A stretch of DNA of 64,000 nt from positions 248,001 through 312,000 of the forward strand of contig NZ_JAHUWZ010000003.1 of the NCBI RefSeq assembly GCF_019218755.1, in the 5' to 3' direction. Origin of the DNA: Acidovorax sp. sif1233 (GTDB lineage: Bacteria > Pseudomonadota > Gammaproteobacteria > Burkholderiales > Burkholderiaceae_C). Below are positions 1-9,049 of this stretch, in pieces. Position 1 is the first letter of the stretch. Every line of letters begins with the position of its first letter. Position numbers and translations under genes: made by a program. The notes under the pieces were generated by a model that made no database searches, was not told the origin of the DNA, and saw only the letters and a program-made list of their open reading frames with translations.

Positions 1-1
1 C

Positions 2-2254
2 GTGATCGCAGAAACAGTGAAAAAAGATGGTACCACTGTGCCTGCTATAAGTTGGGATGGGAAAAATACAGCTGATAAGCTGGACGACGCCACTTTTACG
101 GTCAGCAGTCGCGTCATTCTGAGCTGGAGCGATCAGTGGATCAGCACCAAAGACAAGGGCGGGGTGCCCTTCAAATGGGCCAGCGATCAAAGCAACCTCA
201 GTACCGCACAGAAGAACCTGCTGGGCAAAGACCCGGGTGATCCCACCGTGATCGTCGCCACCAACGGTCAGAATCGGCTCAACTTCATTCGCGGGGATCG
301 CATTCTGGAAGGTTCCGAGACCAGTGGCTACACCGCAGCAAAACCCTTCCGCGAGCGCAAGAGCCGCCAAGGCGACATTATTAATTCCGTGGTATGGTAC
401 TCCGGCCCCCCGGTGAGCAATTACCCACTCAAGGGCTATAGCGCCTTCACGCGCGCCAACAAATCCCGGACACCCATGCTCTATGTGGGTGGCAACGATG
501 GCCTGCTGCACGGCTTTTCAGCCACAGACGGCACAGAGAAAATTGCCTACGCCCCACGTGGCGTGCTTGCCAACCTTCCTCTGCTGAGCGATCCCACTTA
601 CAACAATAAGCACAGATTTTTTGTGGATGGTTCACCCATGACTGGCGACGTAGATCAAGGGCAACCAGACCCGGCCGATCCCGCCATCTATGTGCCCGAT
701 TGGCGGACTCTTCTGGTAGGCACGATGGGTGCCGGAGGCAAAGGCTACTTCGTGTTGGATGTAACTAATCCTGCCACCGCAGATACGCCGGCCGGCCTCC
801 CAGGCTTCTCGGAAGGAAATGCCCAAAAGCTGGTGGTGCTTGACCGCACCAGAGGCACCGAAACCGCCCCCAACTGTGCGGCGATGACTGGCGCTCAAAA
901 GACCGCGTGCGATAAAGCCGTGGATGAGGATAAGGACATCGGCAATATCACGGCCCGCCCTGTGCTGGATGAGAACAACCCTATGCGCACCACCCAGGTC
1001 ACGCGCATGAACAATGACCGCTGGGCCGTGGTCATGGGCAACGGTTATAACAGCACTAATCAGCGGCCCGTTTTGTTGATTCAGTACCTGGATGGCAACA
1101 AGGAACTGAAACGCATTGCCGCCGCGGCTTCCGATACCGTGGGCACTGGCGAAGCCACTGACAACGGTTTGGCGACGCCGCGCTTGGTTGATCTGAACGG
1201 CGACAGCCGCCCCGATGTTGTGTACGCTGGCGACAACCGGGGCAACCTTTGGAAATTCGACCTGACGGACATCGACGACGCCAGTTGGGGCGTTGCTTTG
1301 GGTGGACAGCCGCTCTTTACGACCACCGGCCCTGCGACACTGGGCAGTACTCGCGCCCGTGTGGACATTGCTGGCTCTATCAGACAGCCAATCACCGCCG
1401 CCCCCACGGTGCGTGCCAATGATCGCACCATGACCATCGGAACGGGCTCTAGCGCCAAGACCTTATCAGTAGGAGGCATGATGATCGCCTTTGGTACAGG
1501 CCGCAATGTCACCAAGGCAGACGAGAACGATTCAAATGTGCAATCCTTGTACTCGGTGCTGGACAACACTCGTTATCGCGTTGTCGACACAACGAAGGGC
1601 AAACGTCTTCAGGTGCACCCGGGCGCCGGTACCTGCCCCAGTGGGAGCGACTGCATTCCTGCTCCGGTGCCTTTGGGCGTAGGAGTAGTCAACGCTAAGC
1701 TGGCTGCCCAGAAAATTACCGCTGTGGATGCCAACTACGCCACTGTGGACATCACGGATGAATTGAAAAAGGACACCTGGGTCAATTTCAATGGCTGGTA
1801 CATGGATTTGCCAGCCGTCGGCGAGCGGTTGCTGAAACCCATGGAGTTCTATGACGGCAGCAATGTATTGGCTGTGTACTCTCAAGTACCAGCAAAGGGA
1901 TCGGATATAGACCCTAACGTGGAAAGCTGCGAATCCAATACGGTGGACGAAGAACGTCAGTACCTCACTCTTGTCAACATCATGGACGGCAAACGACCCA
2001 CGGTGCAGATTCTCGACTCTGACAAGAACGGCACGTTTTACACCCCTCCTGGAGGAGGTAGTCCAGTATGCACTACATGTGGCGATGACAAATCCGTGTC
2101 GCGCGCATCGGTGACCAAAGGCTCGCACACGCTGATCAAAAAAGAAACCGGAGACAAGTGCCAGAATCGGGATATCGATGCCAAGGGCAATGGTTTCAAC
2201 ATGCAGTGTATGCCCGAGCAATCACTGCGCCCAAGTTGGCGCCAACTGAAGTGA
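2..2254 (+). CDS. pilY1: PilY1/PilC-type type IV pilus adhesin, C-terminal part (5' cut by window)
   Basis: This is the C-terminal 750 residues of a PilY1-like pilus tip adhesin; the frame is open at the window edge, so the true start lies outside. In this family the C-terminal beta-propeller controls pilus extension and retraction with minor pilins, outside the cell. Visible signs are the propeller block with [13 protein letters not shown] (about residues 160-172), several WxxVxxGNGY-like strands, and a calcium-loop pattern D-x-N-x-D-x-x-x-D ([11 protein letters not shown], about residues 396-406). The final 60 residues carry cysteine pairs that may form disulfides. The pilin gene starts 10 bp after the stop, so the two are probably co-transcribed. 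Confidence 0.9.
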   Translation: MIAETVKKDGTTVPAISWDGKNTADKLDDATFTVSSRVILSWSDQWISTKDKGGVPFKWASDQSNLSTAQKNLLGKDPGDPTVIVATNGQNRLNFIRGDRILEGSETSGYTAAKPFRERKSRQGDIINSVVWYSGPPVSNYPLKGYSAFTRANKSRTPMLYVGGNDGLLHGFSATDGTEKIAYAPRGVLANLPLLSDPTYNNKHRFFVDGSPMTGDVDQGQPDPADPAIYVPDWRTLLVGTMGAGGKGYFVLDVTNPATADTPAGLPGFSEGNAQKLVVLDRTRGTETAPNCAAMTGAQKTACDKAVDEDKDIGNITARPVLDENNPMRTTQVTRMNNDRWAVVMGNGYNSTNQRPVLLIQYLDGNKELKRIAAAASDTVGTGEATDNGLATPRLVDLNGDSRPDVVYAGDNRGNLWKFDLTDIDDASWGVALGGQPLFTTTGPATLGSTRARVDIAGSIRQPITAAPTVRANDRTMTIGTGSSAKTLSVGGMMIAFGTGRNVTKADENDSNVQSLYSVLDNTRYRVVDTTKGKRLQVHPGAGTCPSGSDCIPAPVPLGVGVVNAKLAAQKITAVDANYATVDITDELKKDTWVNFNGWYMDLPAVGERLLKPMEFYDGSNVLAVYSQVPAKGSDIDPNVESCESNTVDEERQYLTLVNIMDGKRPTVQILDSDKNGTFYTPPGGGSPVCTTCGDDKSVSRASVTKGSHTLIKKETGDKCQNRDIDAKGNGFNMQCMPEQSLRPSWRQLK

Positions 2255-2264
2255 GAAATTCATC

Positions 2265-2714
2265 ATGAACCGACCTCTGCGAAAAGCGCAGCATGGCTTC
2301 ACCCTCATCGAACTTATGATCGTGGTCGCCATCGTTGGAATCCTCTCGGCCATTGCTTATCCCAGCTATACCGAGTACGTTCGGCGCGGGCATAGAGCAG
2401 AGGCCCGCGCCGGGCTGCTGCAGGCACAGCAATGGCTAGAACGAGCCTCGACTGCAACAGGTGTCTATCCCACGGTCCTGCCGAACAATCTGCAATGGCG
2501 TCTTGCAGGTGGTACAGCCGATCCGACAAAGCGCTACACCATTGGTTTTCAGGCAGGCAATACCAACGCTGTCTTCACCTTGGTGGCCACCCGCAAGGCC
2601 CCTGGTCCCCAAGCTACAGATCGCTGCGGAGATTTCACTTTGACCAATACGGGCACGCGCGATGCAATCAATCGCGATGCAAGCATTACCGCAGCAGACT
2701 GCTGGAACAAGTAA
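2265..2714 (+). CDS. pilE: Type IV major pilin-like protein PilE
   Basis: A 149-residue prepilin. The N-terminus has a short basic leader and the type III cleavage site G11/F12, followed by [20 protein letters not shown], with the conserved Glu at mature position 5 (E16). Cys121 and Cys146 would close the C-terminal disulfide loop typical of PilE pilins. PilD would cleave and methylate the protein before assembly into the pilus. It starts 10 bp after pilY1 and is the last gene of the pilus cluster; its C-terminus, 24 bp before ribD, is normal. A minor-pilin role instead of the major subunit is possible because it sits in the pilY1 cluster. Confidence 0.88.
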   Translation: MNRPLRKAQHGFTLIELMIVVAIVGILSAIAYPSYTEYVRRGHRAEARAGLLQAQQWLERASTATGVYPTVLPNNLQWRLAGGTADPTKRYTIGFQAGNTNAVFTLVATRKAPGPQATDRCGDFTLTNTGTRDAINRDASITAADCWNK

Positions 2715-2738
2715 GCACTGCGCTACCATCCTGGAGCA

Positions 2739-3848
2739 ATGACCATTACAGCGCTCCACTATGCGAACCAAGCGCTTGGGCTAGCCGCCCAGGCGCTTTT
2801 TCTTTCCAGCCCCAATCCTCGCGTTGGTTGCGTCATCACCGCTCCCGACGGTGAGGTGCTGGGCCGAGGATTCACTCAGCGTGCTGGTGGCCCCCATGCA
2901 GAAATCATGGCGCTGCGCGATGCCGCAGCAGCTGGCCGCGACGTGCGCGGTGCCACCGCCTATGTCACCCTGGAGCCATGCTCTCACCATGGCCGCACCG
3001 GTCCATGCTGCGATGCATTGATCGAAGCCGGGATTGCAAAAGTGGTGGCATCCATCACCGACCCCAACCCTCTGGTCGCAGGCCACGGATTCGAGCGATT
3101 GCGGGCGGCGGGTATCGAGGTTGTCGTGGGCCCAGGGGCAGAAGAATCACGCGAACTCAACATCGGTTTTTTCAGCCGCATGGTTCGGGGCACGCCATGG
3201 GTGCGGCTCAAGACGGCAGCGTCCCTGGACGGCACCACGGCGCTTCACAACGGCGCCAGCCAGTGGATCACCTCGCGCACGGCGCGCGCGGATGGGCATG
3301 CCTGGCGGGCAAGGGCCTGTGCCATTTTGACCGGCATTGGCACCGTGCTGGACGACAACCCCCGCCTGGACGTCCGGGAAGTACCTACACCCCGCCAGCC
3401 CCATGTGGTCTTGGTGGATAGTCAATTGCAGCTGCCCCCGCATGCCAACCTGCTGATGGGCGGACGTGATTGCCTTGTCTACACAGCCAACACAAGCAAG
3501 GAAAAGAAGGCTGCCTTGGAAGCTCGCGGTGCCACGGTGATCCATCTGCCCAATGCAATCGGCAAAGTGGATCTGGCAGCGATGCTGAAAGACCTTGGCC
3601 AGCGGGGAATCAATGAGCTGCATGTGGAAGCAGGCCACAAGCTCAATGGATCCCTCGTCCGAGAAGGCCTCGTCGATGAACTGCTTGTGTACTTGGCCCC
3701 TCGCCTGCTGGGCCCCGGGCTGGGCATGGCGAACCTGGACCCGCTCCATGCGCTGGCGGACGGGCTTGCGCTGCAGTTCACATCCGCAGAGATGATCGGA
3801 CCGGACCTTCGCGTCCTGGCACGGGTCCAGGGTCGGGATAGTTTTTAA
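2739..3848 (+). CDS. ribD: Bifunctional diaminohydroxyphosphoribosylaminopyrimidine deaminase / 5-amino-6-uracil reductase
   Basis: RibD catalyses the deaminase and NADPH-dependent reductase steps of riboflavin synthesis in the cytoplasm. The N-terminal deaminase has SSPNPRVGCV, zinc ligand H53-A-E55 and PC-x8-C (C81, C90). The C-terminal half is the reductase, with RLKTAASLDG. The length of 369 residues is usual. A GGAG-like ribosome site (tggagca) precedes the ATG. No FMN riboswitch or other rib genes are present here; the gene lies 24 bp after pilE and is followed by amtB. A terminator-shaped hairpin lies within codons 11-21 (see separate entry). Confidence 0.94.
   Translation: MTITALHYANQALGLAAQALFLSSPNPRVGCVITAPDGEVLGRGFTQRAGGPHAEIMALRDAAAAGRDVRGATAYVTLEPCSHHGRTGPCCDALIEAGIAKVVASITDPNPLVAGHGFERLRAAGIEVVVGPGAEESRELNIGFFSRMVRGTPWVRLKTAASLDGTTALHNGASQWITSRTARADGHAWRARACAILTGIGTVLDDNPRLDVREVPTPRQPHVVLVDSQLQLPPHANLLMGGRDCLVYTANTSKEKKAALEARGATVIHLPNAIGKVDLAAMLKDLGQRGINELHVEAGHKLNGSLVREGLVDELLVYLAPRLLGPGLGMANLDPLHALADGLALQFTSAEMIGPDLRVLARVQGRDSF
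2771..2805 (+). terminator. Terminator-like hairpin inside ribD codons 11-21
   Basis: The arms AGCGCTTGGGC (2771-2781) and GCCCAGGCGCT (2787-2797) pair over 11 bp with one G-U, have a 5-nt loop, and are followed at once by TTTTTCTTT. This is the shape of an intrinsic terminator but it lies in coding sequence. It could end pilus-operon transcripts when ribD is not being translated. The alternative is chance: the arms encode the normal first helix of RibD. Confidence 0.5.
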
Positions 3849-3903
3849 TCCGGCCCTCGCGATCGCCTTCGGCCGCACCGCCCCAAGGCAGTGCAAAAGC
3901 CAC

Positions 3904-3972
3904 GCACCAACCTCTGGCGCGCTTCTTGCTTCAATTTGGTGCAAATCTGGTGCACCCACTCAAACCGCACCA
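3904..3972 (+). promoter_or_regulatory. Candidate sigma-54 promoter with GGTGCA/GCACCA half-sites before amtB
   Basis: TGGCGCG-N4-TTGC at 3915-3929 matches the sigma-54 consensus TGGCACG-N4-TTGC with one mismatch and the exact 10-bp GG-to-GC spacing. Half-sites of the NtrC type surround it: GCACCA 3904-3909, TGGTGCA 3937-3943 and 3948-3954 (one helical turn apart), and GCACCA 3967-3972. NtrC sites are normally further upstream, so the binding protein is uncertain. Nitrogen control of amtB by sigma-54 is well established in proteobacteria. Confidence 0.6.
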
Positions 3973-4002
3973 GAACGGATCAATTTACTGCAAGAGGACG
4001 TT

Positions 4003-5205
4003 ATGGAAGCACTCAAACAGGGCACGGATGCCCTGTTCATTCTTCTGGGGGCCATCATGGTGCTGGCCATGCACGCCGGTTTTGCCTTCCTGGAGCTGGG
4101 CACGGTCCGCAAGAAGAACCAGGTGAATGCGCTGGTGAAGATCCTGGTGGATTTTTCTGTGTCCACGGTCGTGTACTTTGCCGTGGGGTACAGCGTGGCC
4201 TACGGCACGCACTTTTTCGTGGGGGCCGAGTCGCTGGTGCAGCAAAGCGGCTATGCACTGGTGAAGTTCTTCTTCCTGCTCACCTTTGCAGCGGCCATTC
4301 CGGCCATCGTGTCGGGGGGGATCGCGGAACGCGCCAAGTTCTGGCCGCAGCTCATGGCCACGGCGGTCATCGTCGGCTTTGTGTATCCATTCTTCGAGGG
4401 CATTGCCTGGAACCAGCATTTAGGCGTGCAGGCCTGGATCAAAGGGTTCGCCGGCGAGGAGTTTCATGATTTCGCAGGCTCCATCGTGGTGCACGCGATG
4501 GGCGGCTGGATCGCCCTGCCTGCCGTGATCCTGCTGGGCTCCCGCGCCAACCGGTATCGCAAGGATGGCGCCATCTCCGCGCACCCGCCTTCCAACATTC
4601 CGTTTCTGGCGCTGGGCGCATGGGTGCTCGTCGTGGGCTGGTTCGGCTTCAATGTGATGAGCGCGCAGACCGTGGACAAGCTTTCCGGCCTGGTGGCAGT
4701 GAACTCCCTGATGGCCATGGTCGGCGGCACGCTGGCCGCCCTGGTGCTGGGCAAGAATGACCCCGGCTTCGTCCACAACGGCCCGCTGGCGGGGCTGGTG
4801 GCGGTATGCGCGGGCTCCGACCTGATGCACCCGCTGGGTGCGCTCGTGGTGGGTGCGGTGGCTGGCGCCATTTTTGTGCTGATGTTCACGCTCACGCAGA
4901 ACCGGTGGAAGATCGACGACGTGCTAGGTGTCTGGCCGCTGCACGGCCTGTGCGGCACCTGGGGCGGGCTGGCGGCTGGCATTTTTGGCAGCAAGGCGCT
5001 GGGCGGGCTCGGCGGGGTGAGCTTTTCCGCCCAGCTTGTCGGCACCGCCCTGGGCGTGGCCTGGGCACTGGCGGGCGGCTTCGTGGTGTATGGCATTCTC
5101 AAAAGCACGGTCGGCCTGCGGCTCTCGCAGGAAGAGGAGTTCGACGGTGCGGACTTGTCGATCCACAAGATCAGCGCCACACCCGATCGCGAAGTGAGCT
5201 GGTAG
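4003..5205 (+). CDS. amtB: Ammonium transporter, Amt family
   Basis: A 400-residue, strongly hydrophobic protein of about 11 membrane segments that conducts ammonium across the inner membrane. Family marks are D156-x7-H164 in DFAGSIVVHAMGG, the second pore histidine H314 in PLHGLCGTWGG, and an N-terminal segment ending in GTVRKKN. Unlike E. coli AmtB there is no clear cleavable signal peptide. GlnK normally sits next to amtB, but no PII gene is present on either side; ribD lies upstream and a phospholipase D gene downstream. The upstream 155 bp hold a good sigma-54 promoter candidate, which fits nitrogen-limited expression. Confidence 0.93.
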   Translation: MEALKQGTDALFILLGAIMVLAMHAGFAFLELGTVRKKNQVNALVKILVDFSVSTVVYFAVGYSVAYGTHFFVGAESLVQQSGYALVKFFFLLTFAAAIPAIVSGGIAERAKFWPQLMATAVIVGFVYPFFEGIAWNQHLGVQAWIKGFAGEEFHDFAGSIVVHAMGGWIALPAVILLGSRANRYRKDGAISAHPPSNIPFLALGAWVLVVGWFGFNVMSAQTVDKLSGLVAVNSLMAMVGGTLAALVLGKNDPGFVHNGPLAGLVAVCAGSDLMHPLGALVVGAVAGAIFVLMFTLTQNRWKIDDVLGVWPLHGLCGTWGGLAAGIFGSKALGGLGGVSFSAQLVGTALGVAWALAGGFVVYGILKSTVGLRLSQEEEFDGADLSIHKISATPDREVSW

Positions 5206-5323
5206 CCGCCGCGGCGCCAGGGCACCGCACCGCGATGCGCCCGCATCCACCCGGTCGCCACCGTGGCTGCGTTGGCGCCGCGTCTGACAAGCGCGAGCGG
5301 CGCCGCACGGTCACAATCGCGCC

Positions 5324-7240
5324 ATGTCTGCACTGCCCCCCGCTCCCGCCGCTCCAGCGCCGTTCCTGGGCACCACCGCCCGCTACGGCTGGCTGGCCGT
5401 CCTGGCCATGTGCATTGCAAGCGCCATCACCGGCTGCGCCGGCCTGCCCAAGGATGTGGACCGGCCGGTGTCGAGCGCATTGGCGTCGCCTGCGGACACG
5501 GCCCTGGGCCAATTGGTGGAAACGCGCCGCGCGTCGGCGGGCGGCCGCCATCCTTCCGGGTTCCTGCTGCTCAGCGGGCCCCAGGCGGCCTACAGCAGCC
5601 GCCTCGCCCTGGTCGACGCCGCACAGAAGACGCTGGACCTGCAGTACTACGCCATCCACGCTGACGCCAGTACCGAGCGCCTGCTGCTGGGCGTGATCGC
5701 GGCGGCCCAGCGCGGCGTGCGTGTGCGTGTGCTGCTGGACGACTTCCACAGCACGGGGCGCGATGCGCAGGTCATGCGGCTGGCCTTCGTGCCCAACATC
5801 GAGATGCGCATGTTCAACCCGCTCACGGGTGCGCGCGGCTCGCCCCTGGGGCGCATGCTGGGCGCGCTGGGGGACTTCTCCCGCGTGCAGCAGCGCATGC
5901 ACAACAAGCTCTTCATCGCCGACAACGCCATGGGCGTGACGGGTGGCCGCAACCTGGGCGACGCGTACTTCGGCAACGCCGATTCCGGCAACTTCGTGGA
6001 TCTGGACGTGCTGGCGGCCGGGCCCGTGGTGCAGGACCTCTCCCGCAGTTTCGACAGCTACTGGAACAACGAGCGCGCCTATCCCGTGCAGTCGCTCGTC
6101 ACGCAGCAGGAGCTTGACACCCTGCGCGAGCGCACGCGCACTTCCGACGCGGCGCGGCGGGACCGGATCGCCGGCCAGGGCGGCACCCTGGCGCCCGACA
6201 GCCAGCCGGTGCAAGACGGCAGCCAGACCACCACCGCGCAACGCGCCCGCATCTGGGACTACGAGCCCATGGACCTAGCGCAAGCGCAGTTCACCTGGGC
6301 CCCCGCGGCGGTGCTGGTGGACAAGCCCGCCAAGATCCCCCCAGACGGCACGTCCACGGGTGCGCTGCCGGAAAAAGCCCCCGCCAGGGCATCCCCCATG
6401 GCGATCACCTCGCGCGGGCCGCGTGCGGCGACGGCTGGCGCCGTGGCATCGGCGCCAGTGCCTGCACGTGCCACGGACACCGCCAGCGGCCCCCTCCCCG
6501 GCCCCAACCCACCCTCCACCGCCTCCGCCGCGCCCGGGGTGCCCGGCGCCGAAGCCCTTGATGCCCAGACCGACACCGTGGTGGACGGCCTGCTGCAGCT
6601 GATGGGCCAGGCACGGCAGGATCTGCTCATCATCTCGCCCTACTTCGTGCCCGGCCCGGACATGAAACAGGCCTTCGCGGCGGCGCGCGCGCGCGGCGTT
6701 CGGGTGCGGGTGCTCACCAACTCGCTCGCCTCCAACGATGCGCCCATTGCCCACGCAGGCTATGCGCGCCACCGCCCCGACCTGCTGGCCATGGGCGTCG
6801 AGCTGTATGAGATGCGCAGCGAACTCACGGGCGTGCTGCGGGGCGCCCTGGGCTCCACGGGCAGCACCGGCGGGGGCGGCAAGGCTGGCGCTTCTGGTGC
6901 CGTGGGCAGCTCGCGGGCCATGCTGCATTCCAAGCTTCTGATCCTGGATGGCCGCCTGCTGGCCGTGGGCTCGATGAACCTGGACATCCGGTCGCAGCGC
7001 CAGAACACGGAAATCGCGCTGCTGATCCGCAGCGGCGACCTGTCGCGCCGCGCCACCGCGCAGATCGAGGCCGCATTGCGCGAGGTCGCCTGGCATGTGC
7101 AGCTGAACGACGACCGCCTTGTATGGCGCGCGCCCGAGGGCAGCGGCCTGGCGGACGCGACGTCCGAACCCGACGCCAGCGCCCCGCTGCGGTTGATGCT
7201 GCAGCTCCTGGGCCCGCTGGCGCCCGACCACCTGCTCTAG
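5324..7240 (+). CDS. Phospholipase D-family lipoprotein, cardiolipin synthase ClsC-like
   Basis: A 638-residue protein with two HKD phospholipase D motifs: H193-x-K195 (MHNKLFIAD...TGGRNLGD) and H535-x-K537 (LHSKLLILDG...GSMNLD). These predict a phosphatidyl transferase making cardiolipin, like ClsC/YmdC. The N-terminus has a hydrophobic stretch and a lipobox ending at C38 (AITGC), so it should be a lipoprotein. About 75 residues rich in Ala, Pro and Gly (nt 6326-6560) separate the two halves, making it longer than ClsC (about 470 residues). A second Gly/Ser-rich loop lies before HKD motif two. It stands alone, 118 bp after amtB and convergent with dusC. The name cls is not certain, so no symbol is given. 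Confidence 0.82.
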   Translation: MSALPPAPAAPAPFLGTTARYGWLAVLAMCIASAITGCAGLPKDVDRPVSSALASPADTALGQLVETRRASAGGRHPSGFLLLSGPQAAYSSRLALVDAAQKTLDLQYYAIHADASTERLLLGVIAAAQRGVRVRVLLDDFHSTGRDAQVMRLAFVPNIEMRMFNPLTGARGSPLGRMLGALGDFSRVQQRMHNKLFIADNAMGVTGGRNLGDAYFGNADSGNFVDLDVLAAGPVVQDLSRSFDSYWNNERAYPVQSLVTQQELDTLRERTRTSDAARRDRIAGQGGTLAPDSQPVQDGSQTTTAQRARIWDYEPMDLAQAQFTWAPAAVLVDKPAKIPPDGTSTGALPEKAPARASPMAITSRGPRAATAGAVASAPVPARATDTASGPLPGPNPPSTASAAPGVPGAEALDAQTDTVVDGLLQLMGQARQDLLIISPYFVPGPDMKQAFAAARARGVRVRVLTNSLASNDAPIAHAGYARHRPDLLAMGVELYEMRSELTGVLRGALGSTGSTGGGGKAGASGAVGSSRAMLHSKLLILDGRLLAVGSMNLDIRSQRQNTEIALLIRSGDLSRRATAQIEAALREVAWHVQLNDDRLVWRAPEGSGLADATSEPDASAPLRLMLQLLGPLAPDHLL

Positions 7241-7286
7241 GCACCTGTCCAGGCGCCTCTTTGCGGCACCGCGCCGCGATGCGCGG

Positions 7287-8246
7287 CTAATCCCCGGCCC
7301 GCAGCGCCTCCACCCAGGCGGTGATCGCCCGCTGGTCCGTCATCGTGCGCACGTGCTGGTAGGCGGCCTCGGCTTCCGGAAAGCGCCTGCGCAGCAGATT
7401 GAGCCACTGCTTGAGGCGCCCCGCGCGCTGGCGGGGCTCCAGGTCCTCGCACACCAGTTGCCAGAAGGCCGCGACGTGCGCCAGCAGGTCGCTCCAAGCC
7501 ACCGTGTCCGAACCAGGCCGGCCCGCATCGGCCGCGCGGATGGCGCGGGCCAGCCCCGGGTCTGCCACCATGCCGCGCCCGAGCATGAGCGTGGCGCAGC
7601 CCGACACCTCGCGGCAGCGCAGCGCATCGGCCACCGTCCAGATCTCGCCATTGGCCACCACCGGTATCTGCACCGCCGCGCGGATGGCGGGAATGTGCTC
7701 CCAGTACGCCGGGGGCCGGTAGCCATCGACCTTGGTGCGCGCATGCACCACCAGCTCGGCGGCGCCGCCCGACTGCATCGCCTGGGCGCATTCGCGCATC
7801 AGCCCGGTGTCGTTGAAGCCCAGCCGCATCTTGGCGGACACCGGCAGGTGCGAAGGCACCGCGCGGCGCACGGCGGCCACGACGGCGGCGATGCGTTCGG
7901 GCTCCTGCAGCAGCGCGGCACCGCCACCATGGCGGTTGACGACCTTGGCAGGGCATCCAAAGTTCAGGTCGATCCCCTCGGGCCCCAGGTCCGCCAGGCG
8001 GGCCGCGTTCTCGGCCATGCTGACAGGATCGGAGCCTAGCAATTGCGCACGCACCGGCACACCCGCGAGCGTGCGGCTGCCGTTGCGCAGCTCGGGCACA
8101 TAGCGCAGGAACACCTTGTCGGGCAGCAGGGTGCCGGTGATGCGGATGAACTCGGAGACACAGCGGTCCACCCCGCCCACGCGGGTCAACACATCACGCA
8201 GCACAAAATCCAGAAGCCCCTCCATGGGGGCAAGCAGCAAGGTCAT
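7287..8246 (-). CDS. dusC: tRNA-dihydrouridine(16) synthase DusC
   Basis: A 319-residue flavoenzyme that reduces U16 in tRNA. It begins directly with the FMN-barrel strand LLLAPMEGLLD, and has the catalytic cysteine C98 in LNFGCPAKVVNRHGGGAAL, KMRLGF, VVHART and the FMN-phosphate region ATLMLGRGMV. The shortened N-terminus and the C-terminal helical domain (LKQWLNLLRRRFPEAE) favour DusC over DusA or DusB. It is a single gene on the minus strand, convergent with the upstream lipoprotein gene. Confidence 0.9.
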   Translation of the reverse strand: MTLLLAPMEGLLDFVLRDVLTRVGGVDRCVSEFIRITGTLLPDKVFLRYVPELRNGSRTLAGVPVRAQLLGSDPVSMAENAARLADLGPEGIDLNFGCPAKVVNRHGGGAALLQEPERIAAVVAAVRRAVPSHLPVSAKMRLGFNDTGLMRECAQAMQSGGAAELVVHARTKVDGYRPPAYWEHIPAIRAAVQIPVVANGEIWTVADALRCREVSGCATLMLGRGMVADPGLARAIRAADAGRPGSDTVAWSDLLAHVAAFWQLVCEDLEPRQRAGRLKQWLNLLRRRFPEAEAAYQHVRTMTDQRAITAWVEALRAGD

Positions 8247-8299
8247 CGCGAGAAAGGCCGCCGCGCCCTGCGCCCCGCACGGGGCGCGGCCGGCACACA

Positions 8300-8368
8300 G
8301 CCAGGATATGAATCAAAAAGGGCCACAATGCTTGATGCACAAGCGCCAGCAGCTATTAAATATATAGC
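8300..8368 (-). repeat. Dispersed repeat A, degenerate copy 1
   Basis: Read on the minus strand, this intergenic copy has GCTAT...AATAGCTGCTGGCGCTT, a short spacer, a damaged right arm and a T-rich end. It matches the layout of the copies at 19.1, 28.3, 37.25, 50.55 and 61.7 kb. It lies in the 231-bp gap between dusC and the next gene, where nothing else is recognised. Confidence 0.6.
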
Positions 8369-8477
8369 ATCCATCCCCCAGGGCCCTGCACGGCCGGGGA
8401 GCAGCCCGCCATTGTGCGGCAGCGAGGTCATCACCGCGTCACGGCGGACTGATGCAATCGCCGCCATCCACCCGTGA

Positions 8478-9008
8478 ATGGAGGCTCCCATGCTGCTACA
8501 AAAAACCGAAAAAGCCCGCCTGGAACTCTTGCCCGGCGTCCGCACCCTGAGCCTGCGCGAGCGCTCTCTGCTGCTGCTGGTCGACGGCAAATCGCTGTCG
8601 GACCTGCAGGCCATGTACAACGGCATCGGCGCGCAGATCGTCGACAACCTCATGCGCCAGGGCTATCTGGCCGGCCCCGCGGCCGGGCTGCCCTCCGCCG
8701 CGCCCTCGCCCAGCACCGCGCCACCGGGCGGGCCATCGGTCCAGCGCCCGGAGCCTGGCGAATCCCTGCGCTCGCTCGCCGGTGCGCGCATGTACCTTTT
8801 CGACACCTGTGAGCGGCTGTTCGCGCGCCGCGACCCCACGCTGGCAGAGCAGTTCCGCCAGGCGCTGCGCGCCGCCAAGGACCGCACGAGCATGCTGGAC
8901 GTGGGCGAGGCCATGTTCGAGGAAGTGGCGCTTGCCGCCGGCGCCGAACGGGCCGCGAGCCTGCGCGAAAGGTTCGAGCAGCTGCTGCCCCGGCACGCGC
9001 AGTCCTAG
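8478..9008 (+). CDS. Hypothetical protein with N-terminal SLRERSLLLLVDG segment
   Basis: A 176-residue soluble protein of unknown function. Residues about 20-60 (LRTLSLRERSLLLLVDGKSL...QIVDNLMRQGYL) look like a winged-helix fold: helices, then a recognition-like helix and a short hairpin. An Ala/Pro/Ser linker of about 30 residues follows, then a helical C-terminal domain. An alternative start is the second ATG at 8490. No signal peptide or membrane segment is visible. It is flanked by dusC and a convergent methyltransferase, with no operon partner. DNA binding is only an inference. Confidence 0.6.
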   Translation: MEAPMLLQKTEKARLELLPGVRTLSLRERSLLLLVDGKSLSDLQAMYNGIGAQIVDNLMRQGYLAGPAAGLPSAAPSPSTAPPGGPSVQRPEPGESLRSLAGARMYLFDTCERLFARRDPTLAEQFRQALRAAKDRTSMLDVGEAMFEEVALAAGAERAASLRERFEQLLPRHAQS

Positions 9009-9049
9009 AGGCCCCGGGGCAATGGAGTGGAGACGGGCCGGGCCGTCCG

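Noticed and set aside
2715-2738. FMN riboswitch before ribD
   Set aside because: Only 24 bp separate pilE and ribD, too short for the element.
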